26,173 nt of DNA from Candidatus Omnitrophota bacterium (GTDB taxonomy: Bacteria > Ratteibacteria > UBA8468 > B48-G9 > JAFGKM01): NCBI GenBank assembly GCA_023818745.1, contig JAMWBY010000006.1, forward strand, positions 1 to 26,173, read 5' to 3'. Position numbers and translations under genes: made by a program. The notes under the pieces are model-generated. The model ran no database searches. It was given only the letters and a program-made list of their open reading frames with translations, and was not told the DNA's origin. How positions within the stretch are numbered: position 1 is the stretch's first letter; each line of letters begins with the position of its first letter. Below, piece after piece: positions 7,895 to 14,831 of this stretch.

Positions 7895-8983
7895 TTAAAT
7901 AACATTATATATTCCACAGGAATTTCTTATTATAAGTTTTGTGTCCACCTTTATTTCTTTTATTTCTTCTTTTTTTCTTTTTCCATCTATTTTATTTATC
8001 AGCAATTCAGCAGATATCTTTCCCATTTTTTCTGGTGATTGGTCTATTGTTGTAAATGGAATCTCTATAACTTTTCCTATATCCATGTTTCCATACCCTG
8101 CAATTCCTACATCTTCTGGTACTTTTATATTTAACTCTTTTAATGCCCTATAACATCCTATCGCCACCTCATCATTACAGCAAAATATTGCTTCTATGTT
8201 ATTTTTATTCAAAAAAACCTTTTTTGTTTCAAAATATCCATCCTCTAATGTCCATTTTGTATATCTTATTTCTGGTTTTAATTTATACTTTTTCATACAT
8301 TCTATATATCCCTTTTTTCTCTCATATGCACTTGAATCACTTTCTGGTCCTGATAAATGCAAAATTTTTTTGTATCCAAGTTCTATTAAGTGTTCTGTTA
8401 TCATATATCCACCTTTAAAATCATTTGAAATTACTGTATCTACTTTAATACCAGGGATTTTTACATCAACAATAATAACAGGTAGTTTTTCTATTATTCT
8501 TCTTAGAATTGTTAAGTTTGTATAGGTATAATATGAAGAAATAAGTAATAACCCATCTTCTTTCTCTTCCAAAATCTTCTCTAAAATTTTCTTTTCCTCT
8601 ATCTGATTATCTCTTTCTGTTAAAATCTTGAATTCATAATTGTTATGAGTAAAAATAATTTCTGCTCCTGATATAATCTGATAATAAAATGAGTTTTTTA
8701 AATTTGGAACTTTAATTATAACTTTCTTTTTTAATACTTCCCTTTTTTTAATATCCACTTTAAGGAATGTTCCTTTCCCCAATACTCTAAAAAGATATCC
8801 CTCATTTATTAACTCGAGTAATGCTTCTCTTGATGCTATCCTGCTTACTTTGAATTTTTTTGCAAGTTGTTGTTCCGAAGGAACTTTCTCTCCAGGAGCA
8901 ATTTTGCCCTTTTTTATTTCATTAAGAAGATATTCTTTTATCTGTTTTGGTATCGGAATTGAACTTTTTTCATTTATTTTCAT
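7895..8983 (-). CDS. AraR-type transcriptional regulator (GntR HTH plus LacI-type sensor)
   Basis: Residues about 8-78 form a GntR-family winged helix-turn-helix: IPKQIKEYLLNEIKKGKI, GEKVPSEQQLAKKFKVSR and LGKGTFL are textbook positions. Residues about 88-355 resemble the periplasmic-binding-protein fold of LacI/PurR sensors, with VDTVISNDFKGGYMITEHL, GYKKILHLSGP, AIFCCNDEVAIGCYRAL, VPEDVGIAGYGN and FTTIDQSPEKMG. This hybrid architecture is that of AraR, a repressor released by a sugar. It is the first gene of a three-gene operon with the creatinase-like and creatininase-like genes (11 bases to the next ATG), so it probably controls them and itself. The ligand cannot be read from sequence. 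A perfect or near-perfect promoter and a short inverted repeat lie directly upstream; AGGAT precedes the ATG. Confidence 0.9.
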   Translation of the reverse strand: MKINEKSSIPIPKQIKEYLLNEIKKGKIAPGEKVPSEQQLAKKFKVSRIASREALLELINEGYLFRVLGKGTFLKVDIKKREVLKKKVIIKVPNLKNSFYYQIISGAEIIFTHNNYEFKILTERDNQIEEKKILEKILEEKEDGLLLISSYYTYTNLTILRRIIEKLPVIIVDVKIPGIKVDTVISNDFKGGYMITEHLIELGYKKILHLSGPESDSSAYERKKGYIECMKKYKLKPEIRYTKWTLEDGYFETKKVFLNKNNIEAIFCCNDEVAIGCYRALKELNIKVPEDVGIAGYGNMDIGKVIEIPFTTIDQSPEKMGKISAELLINKIDGKRKKEEIKEIKVDTKLIIRNSCGIYNVI

Positions 8984-8992
8984 TTTTTATCC

Positions 8993-9011
8993 TGTATGAC
9001 ATTATTATACA
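8993..9011. promoter_or_regulatory. Possible operator for the AraR-type repressor
   Basis: TGTAT (8993-8997) and ATACA (9007-9011) form an inverted repeat with nine bases between. It covers the -10 box and the expected transcription start of the regulator operon, the usual place for autorepression. Five-base arms in AT-rich DNA can arise by chance, and I found no second copy to support it. Confidence 0.35.
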
Positions 9012-9031
9012 ACTACTTTTATTTTTGTCAA
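9004..9031 (-). promoter_or_regulatory. Near-consensus promoter of the AraR-type regulator operon
   Basis: On the minus strand TTGACA (9031-9026) and TATAAT (9009-9004) are separated by 16 bases. Both hexamers are perfect sigma70-type consensus. Transcription would start near 8997, leaving a leader of about 14 nt with an AGGA site before the ATG at 8983. A promoter this strong implies that the operon is held down by a repressor, most likely its own product. Confidence 0.75.
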
Positions 9032-9076
9032 ATTTTTTTTCTTTCAGGTTAAGAGATAGTATCAATAATGGGGAAA

Positions 9077-10876
9077 CTATAACTTTTGCATAGTTATAAA
9101 CTTATAATATATTCCTTTCCTTTCATAAAGTTGTTCATGAGTTCCTTCTTCCACAATTTCTCCATTTTCAATCACTATGATTTTTGTCATATTTTTAATT
9201 GTTGATAATCTATGGGCAATTACAAATACAGTTCTATTTTCCATTATTTTATCAATTGCTGATTGAACTATTTTTTCAGATTCGCTATCAAGTGAAGCAG
9301 TTGCCTCATCAAATATTAATATTTCAGGATTTTTATATATTGCTCTTGCTATTGAAATTAGTTGTTTTTGACCTCCGGAAAGATTACCTCCCTTTTCTTC
9401 TATTATTGTATTTTCTTTTTCAGGAAGTTCATTTATCAGTTTATCAAGACCTACAATTTTTATTATTTCTTTTAATCTTTCTTCATTTTCTTCTCCAAGA
9501 GTAATATTGTCTTTTATAGAACCATAAAAAAGAATTGGCTCTTGTGGCACATAACCAATATGTTTTCTTATTGTTTCAAGTTTAAAGTTTTTAATGTTTT
9601 CTCCATCAATAGTTATTTCTCCTTCTACTGGGTCATAAAATCTTAATAATAAGCCGATTAATGTGCTTTTTCCTGACCCTGTTTTACCAACAATTCCAAT
9701 TTTTTCTCCATTTTTTATTGACATATTTATATTTTTAAGAATATGACTTGAATTATTATAAGAAAAACTTACATTTTTAAATTCAATTTTTTCTTTCAAT
9801 CCCTCAAATTTTTTTTGTCCCTCATCTTTAACTTTTGATTTAAATTCAAGGATAGAAAATATTCTTGGAAGTGCAGAACTTGAATGTTTTAGTATTGCAT
9901 AGCTCTGCATTGCCTCTTTTAATGGAGATATTATTGAAAAAAGAGAAAATAAAAATAAAGATAAAAATCCTGGAGTTATTGCTCCTGATATAATTTTGCT
10001 TCCTGTAAGATATATAATAAAGCAAGAGCCAATTGCAATTGAAAAATCAATAAATGGAGTTATCAATAAATATCTTTTATTTATTGAAATAATTGTTTTA
10101 AAAATTTCCTCATTAGTTTTTTCAAATCTTTTTATAAATGAATTTTCAAGATTATATGCTTTTATAATTTTCTGTCCAAAAACAGTTTCATTTATAAAAT
10201 TTGCTACCTTTCCATATGTTTCCTGTATTTTTTTACCAAGGGTTCTTAATTTTTTCCCAAGATGAGAAACTGGAATTAAAATAAGAGGAAATATTAAAAA
10301 AGAAATTAAACTTAATTTCCAGTCAATAATAATTGCTATAAAAAGATAACTTAAAGTGAGAAAAATAGGAAATATAAAATTTGGGAAAAATGATTCTATA
10401 GCAGTATTTAAAACTCCAACATCATATATAACTCTTGTTGTAAGTTCGCCTGTCTGGCTTGTTGTGTAAAAATCAAGAGAAAGGGATAAAAATTTTTCAT
10501 ATAATTTATTTCTAAGGTCTGTCAAAAGTCGTGTAGAAAAAAATTTAAAGATGAAATTGTTAAGATAGAAGAACATCCCTTTGAGAAAAAATGTGATTAT
10601 TATAAAAACAATTAAGTATTTTAAAACCAATAGTGGAGGCAAAGAATTGAATTTTGATATAATTGATTCTACTTTATTAGCAATAAAATCGGGTAAGTTT
10701 TCAGGTAAAGTAATATTTTTCCCAGAAAAAACCCTGTCTATAAGCGGAATTATCGCAGTAAATGATATTCCATTAAGTAATACACTAAAAATTAGAAAAA
10801 ATAATCCAAGAAAAAGTAATTTCCACCTTATTTTCAAATATTTTTTAAGTTTAAAATACTCTTTTATCAATTTCAA
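9077..10876 (-). CDS. msbA: MsbA-type lipid/lipid A ABC exporter
   Basis: This is a 599-residue half-transporter with a fused membrane and ATPase part. Residues about 20-320 contain about six hydrophobic segments. The nucleotide-binding domain has Walker A GKTGSGKST (from residue 397), Q-loop YVPQEPILF, signature LSGGQ (499-503), Walker B ILIFDEATASLD and the switch His in IAHRLSTI. Two copies would dimerise in the inner membrane. The gene begins 26 bases before the end of lpxB on the same strand, and MsbA flips the lipid A core whose disaccharide LpxB makes, so this specific role is likely. Other ABCB-type exporters share the motifs, so the name rests partly on context. No terminator hairpin with a U-run is visible after the stop. 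Confidence 0.85.
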   Translation of the reverse strand: MKLIKEYFKLKKYLKIRWKLLFLGLFFLIFSVLLNGISFTAIIPLIDRVFSGKNITLPENLPDFIANKVESIISKFNSLPPLLVLKYLIVFIIITFFLKGMFFYLNNFIFKFFSTRLLTDLRNKLYEKFLSLSLDFYTTSQTGELTTRVIYDVGVLNTAIESFFPNFIFPIFLTLSYLFIAIIIDWKLSLISFLIFPLILIPVSHLGKKLRTLGKKIQETYGKVANFINETVFGQKIIKAYNLENSFIKRFEKTNEEIFKTIISINKRYLLITPFIDFSIAIGSCFIIYLTGSKIISGAITPGFLSLFLFSLFSIISPLKEAMQSYAILKHSSSALPRIFSILEFKSKVKDEGQKKFEGLKEKIEFKNVSFSYNNSSHILKNINMSIKNGEKIGIVGKTGSGKSTLIGLLLRFYDPVEGEITIDGENIKNFKLETIRKHIGYVPQEPILFYGSIKDNITLGEENEERLKEIIKIVGLDKLINELPEKENTIIEEKGGNLSGGQKQLISIARAIYKNPEILIFDEATASLDSESEKIVQSAIDKIMENRTVFVIAHRLSTIKNMTKIIVIENGEIVEEGTHEQLYERKGIYYKFITMQKL

Positions 10877-11966
10877 TCTCCTTCAATATAAAGTTTGCGA
10901 TATTTTCACTAACATTTTTTTTATCAATAATTTCTTTTAATTTTTTATATCCATTTAATTCTTTCATATACAATAACCCCTTGTTCAATAATTCCATTAT
11001 ATTTTCACTAACATCTTTAATTTTAAAATTTTGAATATATTCAGGAATTACTTTTCTTTCAAGAATTATATTTACAGGACTTATTGCTTTTAATTTAACT
11101 TTTAATTTTGCGATGTAATAATTTAGAAAAGAAGTTTTATAAAAGATAATCATTGGTTTTTCTAAATAAGCAACCTCAAGATTAACAGTTCCTGATACAG
11201 CAAGTATAATGTTGGAATTTTTAATGAGTTTATATAAATCATCCATTATTAAATATTTTAGTTTTGTTTTTTTAAAGACATTTTTTATAATTTTTTCAAT
11301 TTTTTTTTCACTTGCAGAAATTAAAAGGGTAAACTCAATTTTTTGTGATAGATTTTCAAGAATTTTTTTTATTGCCGGTAAATTATATTTGACTTCTTCA
11401 ATTCTGCTTCCAGGTAAAATACCTATTAAATATTGATTTCCTTTAATTTCTAAAAAATCAATTTCATCTTCCTTAAAAAGGTCAACAAAAGGATGTCCAA
11501 AATAATTATAAGGAATATTTTCTTTTTCGTAAATATCTATTTCAAAAGGGAAAATTGGAATAACAAGGTCTATATATTTTTTAAGGATTTTAATGTTATA
11601 TTTTTTATAAGCCCATATTTTTGGAGGAATATAATAGTAAGATTTGAATTCACCTTTTAATCTTTCAGCAACCCTTAAATTAAAAGCAGGATTATCAATA
11701 AAAATAATTAAATCAGGTTTTTCTTCTTTTATTCTTTTTATAACTTTTTTAAGAAAAAGGTAGTATGGAATTATTTTTTTTATTACTCCTGAAAAACCCA
11801 TCACTCCAAAAGGCATACCTTCAATCAAATCCACTCCTTCATTTCTCATTGCATCACCACCAGTTCCAAAAATAAATACTTCTTTTTTCAGTTTTCTTAA
11901 ATTTTTACTGAGTAATGCACCGTAATTGTCTCCTGATTTTTCACCTGAAAGGATACATATTTTCAT
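10851..11966 (-). CDS. lpxB: Lipid-A-disaccharide synthase
   Basis: LpxB is a membrane-associated GT19 glycosyltransferase that joins UDP-2,3-diacylglucosamine and lipid X to form the lipid A disaccharide. The 371-residue length is typical. Motifs in order: SGEKSGDNYGA at the N-terminus, IDNPAFNLRVA, PPKIWAYK, FGHPFVD, ILPGSRIEEV, AVSGTVNLEVAYLEKPMII and a Pro-Glu-x-x-Gln near the acceptor/UDP site. It overlaps the start of msbA by 26 bases, so both genes form one lipid A operon. The start ATG at 11966 lacks a good ribosome site of its own; a six-residue upstream ORF with a good site ends on it (see separate entry). Presence of this gene shows the organism makes lipid A. Confidence 0.93.
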   Translation of the reverse strand: MKICILSGEKSGDNYGALLSKNLRKLKKEVFIFGTGGDAMRNEGVDLIEGMPFGVMGFSGVIKKIIPYYLFLKKVIKRIKEEKPDLIIFIDNPAFNLRVAERLKGEFKSYYYIPPKIWAYKKYNIKILKKYIDLVIPIFPFEIDIYEKENIPYNYFGHPFVDLFKEDEIDFLEIKGNQYLIGILPGSRIEEVKYNLPAIKKILENLSQKIEFTLLISASEKKIEKIIKNVFKKTKLKYLIMDDLYKLIKNSNIILAVSGTVNLEVAYLEKPMIIFYKTSFLNYYIAKLKVKLKAISPVNIILERKVIPEYIQNFKIKDVSENIMELLNKGLLYMKELNGYKKLKEIIDKKNVSENIANFILKEIEIDKRVF

Positions 11967-11983
11967 TTTTGGATTTTAAACAT
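11963..11983 (-). CDS. Possible hexapeptide leader ORF coupled to lpxB
   Basis: ATG at 11983 opens six codons (MFKIQK) and stops at TGA 11965-11963, which overlaps the lpxB ATG as ATGA. AAGGA (11993-11989) lies five bases before this ATG, whereas the bases just before the lpxB ATG hold no such site. Ribosomes could load on the mini-ORF and restart at lpxB. An ORF this short can be chance; the combination of site, spacing and exact overlap is what makes it worth listing. Confidence 0.3.
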   Translation of the reverse strand: MFKIQK

Positions 11984-12000
11984 TTGAGTCCTTAATTTAT

Positions 12001-12029
12001 ATTATATTACATAAAAATAGTTGTGTAAA
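12001..12029 (-). promoter_or_regulatory. Promoter for lpxB-msbA
   Basis: On the minus strand TTTACA (12029-12024) and TATAAT (12006-12001) are 17 bases apart. The start would be near 11994, close to the AAGGA site of the mini-ORF. Its -35 box overlaps the proposed -35 box of the divergent parA promoter. Confidence 0.5.
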
Positions 12030-12050
12030 AAAGCAAAGGTATGGTAAAAT
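12021..12050 (+). promoter_or_regulatory. Promoter for parA operon
   Basis: TTGTGT (12021-12026) and an extended -10, TGGTAAAAT with TAAAAT at 12045-12050, are 18 bases apart. The leader would be about 50 nt. The only clear ribosome-site-like sequence, GGGAG at 12078-12082, is 25 bases from the parA ATG and nine bases from a TTG (12092) that opens a four-codon ORF ending at 12106, one base before that ATG. Confidence 0.4.
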
Positions 12051-12107
12051 TTAATAAATTGAAAATAAAATCAAAAAGGGAGAAAAATAGTTTGATAAGA
12101 TTGTAAA

Positions 12108-12878
12108 ATGAATATAATTGCTTTTTCAAATCAGAAAGGTGGGACAGGAAAAACAACGATATGCGTAAATCTTGCTGCAGGTCTTGTAAGATTAAAAGAA
12201 AGAGTTTTAATAATAGACATTGACCCTCAAGCGAATTCAACAGTAAGTGTTGGTATAAATTTAAAACCGGATGATTTAACCATTCGTGAATTCATTCTTG
12301 GTTTTGCGCGACTTGAAGATGTTATGGTTGATAGTTATATATCTGACCTATCAATTGTTCCTTCTTCTCCAGACCTTGCACATATTGAAGTTGAAATTTC
12401 AAATAAAAATAGAAATCAGTTTTATTTAAGAAAAGCAATAGAAAATTCAAAGGATGTTTTAAAATCATTTGATTTTGTTTTTATAGATTGCCCACCCTCT
12501 CTTTCTTTGCTTACAATAAATGGGTTATGTGCTTCAAATTATGTGATTATTCCTGTTCTTGCTGATTATCTTTCTTTGCAGGGGCTTGCCAATTTACTTG
12601 AAACAATTGAGTATGTGAAAAAGAATTTGAATCCAGAAATTGAGATTCTCGGTATAGTTCCCAATATGCTTGATTATAGATTAAAAATTACAGAGGAAAG
12701 TTTGCAATTGTTAAGAGAAAATTTTAAGGATAAACTTTTTAAGAATGGAATTAAAATATGCAGTAGATTAAGAGAATCTCCTTCTTTTGGTAAGGCAATA
12801 TTTGATTATGCTAAAAATTCACAGGCAGCAATTGACTTTTTGAACCTCGGGAAAGAATTAAAAAGGAGAGTGAGATGA
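12108..12878 (+). CDS. parA: ParA/Soj-family partition or positioning ATPase
   Basis: The 256-residue protein is a deviant Walker A ATPase of the ParA/MinD class. QKGGTGKTT at the N-terminus carries the signature Lys, IIDIDPQANST follows, and DFVFIDCPPSLSLLTINGL is Walker B. It lacks an N-terminal DNA-binding extension, so it is Soj/ParF-like rather than P1 ParA-like. Such ATPases bind DNA non-specifically and move or position cargo when a partner stimulates hydrolysis. The partner here is probably the downstream ribbon-helix-helix protein, whose ATG overlaps this stop as ATGA. No parB is adjacent. Next downstream is the pilus operon, so cargo could be DNA or the pilus machine. The frame is closed by a TAA four codons upstream, so the ATG is the likely start despite its weak ribosome site. 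Confidence 0.88.
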   Translation: MNIIAFSNQKGGTGKTTICVNLAAGLVRLKERVLIIDIDPQANSTVSVGINLKPDDLTIREFILGFARLEDVMVDSYISDLSIVPSSPDLAHIEVEISNKNRNQFYLRKAIENSKDVLKSFDFVFIDCPPSLSLLTINGLCASNYVIIPVLADYLSLQGLANLLETIEYVKKNLNPEIEILGIVPNMLDYRLKITEESLQLLRENFKDKLFKNGIKICSRLRESPSFGKAIFDYAKNSQAAIDFLNLGKELKRRVR

Positions 12879-13075
12879 AAAGACTTGGGCCACAGACAAA
12901 AAAATTATTTGAAGTAAAAAAGAGAGAAGAAGAAGTTAAGGATAAGTTCAAAAAATATACATTTATATTTCCGGTTGATTTAATGAAAAAGGTTAAACAT
13001 AAAGCAATTGAAGAAGAAAAAACAGTTTCGCAATTTCTGATTGAGGCAATAAAAAATTATTTAAAGATAACTTGA
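12875..13075 (+). CDS. Small ribbon-helix-helix protein, ParG-like
   Basis: This 66-residue basic protein has a flexible charged N-terminus (about 1-26) and a ribbon-helix-helix core: KYTFIFPVDLMKKVKHKA forms the strand and first helix and KTVSQFLIEAIKNYL the second. This is the layout of ParG, the centromere-binding partner of ParF, whose N-terminal tail stimulates the ATPase; CopG/Arc-like repressors look similar. It overlaps parA by four bases and has AAGGAGAG before its ATG, so the two are translated together. It may bind DNA near the operon, repress it, or link ParA to cargo. The TGA stop lies inside the -35 box of the next promoter. Confidence 0.7.
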   Translation: MKRLGPQTKKLFEVKKREEEVKDKFKKYTFIFPVDLMKKVKHKAIEEEKTVSQFLIEAIKNYLKIT

Positions 13076-13101
13076 CAATTTTTTATTTGTTGAGGTAAAA
13101 T
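13072..13101 (+). promoter_or_regulatory. Promoter of the pilus operon, overlapping the end of the RHH gene
   Basis: TTGACA (13072-13077, perfect) and TAAAAT (13096-13101) are 18 bases apart. The -35 box contains the TGA stop of the ribbon-helix-helix gene. Transcription would start about 13108, only a few bases before the pilB ATG at 13111, so that mRNA would be nearly leaderless. Confidence 0.5.
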
Positions 13102-13110
13102 AACTCTGCA

Positions 13111-14829
13111 ATGCCAACAAAAAGAGAAATTATAAATGTAATTCAAAGTGTGGGCTTGTGGGATAGAAAAAGTATTGAATCCGCACTTGAAGAACAAGAA
13201 AAAACAGGTCAACCCCTAAGAGAAATTTTTCAAGGCAAAGGAATGCTTCCTTTTGGAGAAATAAGTCCTTCTTTTTATTTTCAACTTGGGATTGTTCAAA
13301 GGGAATTACCTCCCAGAGAAATACCTTCTGAAGTTGTAAGCATTCTTCCTCCCAAAATTGTTAAAAATCACAGAATTATTCCATGGGAAAAAAGAATTGA
13401 AACAGGAACACTTATTTTTGTTACAGATGACCCTATAAATATACTTGCATCTGACTATTTTAAAAAAGTTGCTGGTATTGAAGGAATAAAAAATGTTGAA
13501 ATAATAGTAACTTTTAAAGAAGAAATAGATCAGTTACTTGAAAAATACTATGGGAAGGAAGATGTTGAGGACTTAACTGCGATGCTACAAGAAGCAAGCA
13601 GTGCAACTATTGATATGGATTTGCCTTCTGTTGAAGAAACTGAAGAAGACGAAGAAACACTTGCTTTGCAAGCACCTGTTGTCAAAATAGTTAATTTAAT
13701 ATTTGTTGAAGCATTAAGAAGAAGAGCAAGTGATATACATCTTGAGCCACTTGAAAAAAAATTTAGAGTAAGGTTTAGAATAGATGGTGTTTTATATGAA
13801 ATTGTTTCTCCACCGAAAAGAATTGAAAAGGCAGTTATTGCAAGAATAAAACTTATGTCCAAAATGGATATTGCTGAAAAACGACTTCCTCAGGACGGAA
13901 GGATAATGCTTGATATAGGAGGAAGGCCCATAGATTTTAGAGTTTCAACATTACCTGGAATTTATGGAGAAAGTGTAGTATTGAGAATTCTTGATAAAAC
14001 AAAAATGTTAATAGGACTTGATAAACTTGGATTTTTACCTGATGACCTTGAAAAATGGAATAGAATTTTACAATTTACAGGAGGACTCGTTCTTGTTACA
14101 GGTCCAACAGGGTCTGGTAAAACAACAACACTTTATGCATCTCTTCAAACTTTAAATACTATTGATAGAAAAATAATGACAGTAGAAGAACCTGTTGAAT
14201 ATCAAATTCCTGGAATTAACCAGACACCTGTTAATGCTGATATTGGACTTACTTTCGCCAATGTTTTAAGAGCATTTTTAAGACAGTCACCAGATGTAAT
14301 TCTTGTAGGTGAGATTAGAGATACAGAAACAGCCGATATTGCTTTAAGGGCTGCATTAACAGGACATCTTGTTTTTTCAACATTACATACAAATGATGCG
14401 CCAAGTGCAATTACACGACTTATAGATCTTGGAATTCCACCTTTTTTGGTTTCATCAGCAGTTCAGGGAGTTATGGCTCAGCGACTTGTAAGAGTTCTTT
14501 GTCCATATTGTAAAGAAAAAGTTGAACCAGATGAAAAATTAAAAATAGCACTTAAAATAAAAGAGGAAGAACAAGTTAATGTATGTCGACCAAAAGGTTG
14601 TAATGAATGTGGTTTTACTGGATTTTTTGGTAGAATTGGTATTTTTGAAATATTTATTATGAATGATGAATTAAGAGAAATGACTTTAAGAAGGGTAAGT
14701 GCAGAAGAATTAAGAAAAGCAGCAGAAAGGTCGGGAATGAGAAGTATGTATGATGATGGAATTTTAAAAGTAAAAATGGGACTTACAACTCTTGATGAAG
14801 TTATTGGTGTTACTGGACAGGAGGAATAA
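13111..14829 (+). CDS. pilB: PilB/GspE-type assembly ATPase, first copy (degenerate MshEN region)
   Basis: A 572-residue cytoplasmic hexameric motor that powers pilin or pseudopilin polymerisation. The N-terminal region (about 1-150) resembles MshEN/T2SSE_N, but its two c-di-GMP-type repeats have lost the RLG start. The core shows ASDIHLEP, RIDGVLYE, Walker A GPTGSGKTTT (from residue 331), Asp box VEEPVEY, Walker B VILVGEIRDTETA and His box HLVFSTLHTNDA. A tetracysteine zinc site (Cys464, Cys467, Cys497, Cys500) marks it as PilB/GspE rather than PilT. An acidic linker (EETEEDEET) precedes the core. An in-frame TAA at 13096-13098 rules out an upstream start; there is no well-placed ribosome site, since GAGG ends 15 bases upstream. 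First gene of the operon with pilT, pilB, pilC and pseudopilins. Confidence 0.93.
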   Translation: MPTKREIINVIQSVGLWDRKSIESALEEQEKTGQPLREIFQGKGMLPFGEISPSFYFQLGIVQRELPPREIPSEVVSILPPKIVKNHRIIPWEKRIETGTLIFVTDDPINILASDYFKKVAGIEGIKNVEIIVTFKEEIDQLLEKYYGKEDVEDLTAMLQEASSATIDMDLPSVEETEEDEETLALQAPVVKIVNLIFVEALRRRASDIHLEPLEKKFRVRFRIDGVLYEIVSPPKRIEKAVIARIKLMSKMDIAEKRLPQDGRIMLDIGGRPIDFRVSTLPGIYGESVVLRILDKTKMLIGLDKLGFLPDDLEKWNRILQFTGGLVLVTGPTGSGKTTTLYASLQTLNTIDRKIMTVEEPVEYQIPGINQTPVNADIGLTFANVLRAFLRQSPDVILVGEIRDTETADIALRAALTGHLVFSTLHTNDAPSAITRLIDLGIPPFLVSSAVQGVMAQRLVRVLCPYCKEKVEPDEKLKIALKIKEEEQVNVCRPKGCNECGFTGFFGRIGIFEIFIMNDELREMTLRRVSAEELRKAAERSGMRSMYDDGILKVKMGLTTLDEVIGVTGQEE

Positions 14830-14831
14830 AA

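Noticed and set aside
9075..9095. Inverted repeat AACTAT/ATAGTT at the end of msbA as a terminator
   Set aside because: The stem is six AT-rich pairs over the stop codon and is followed by CCCC rather than a U-run.
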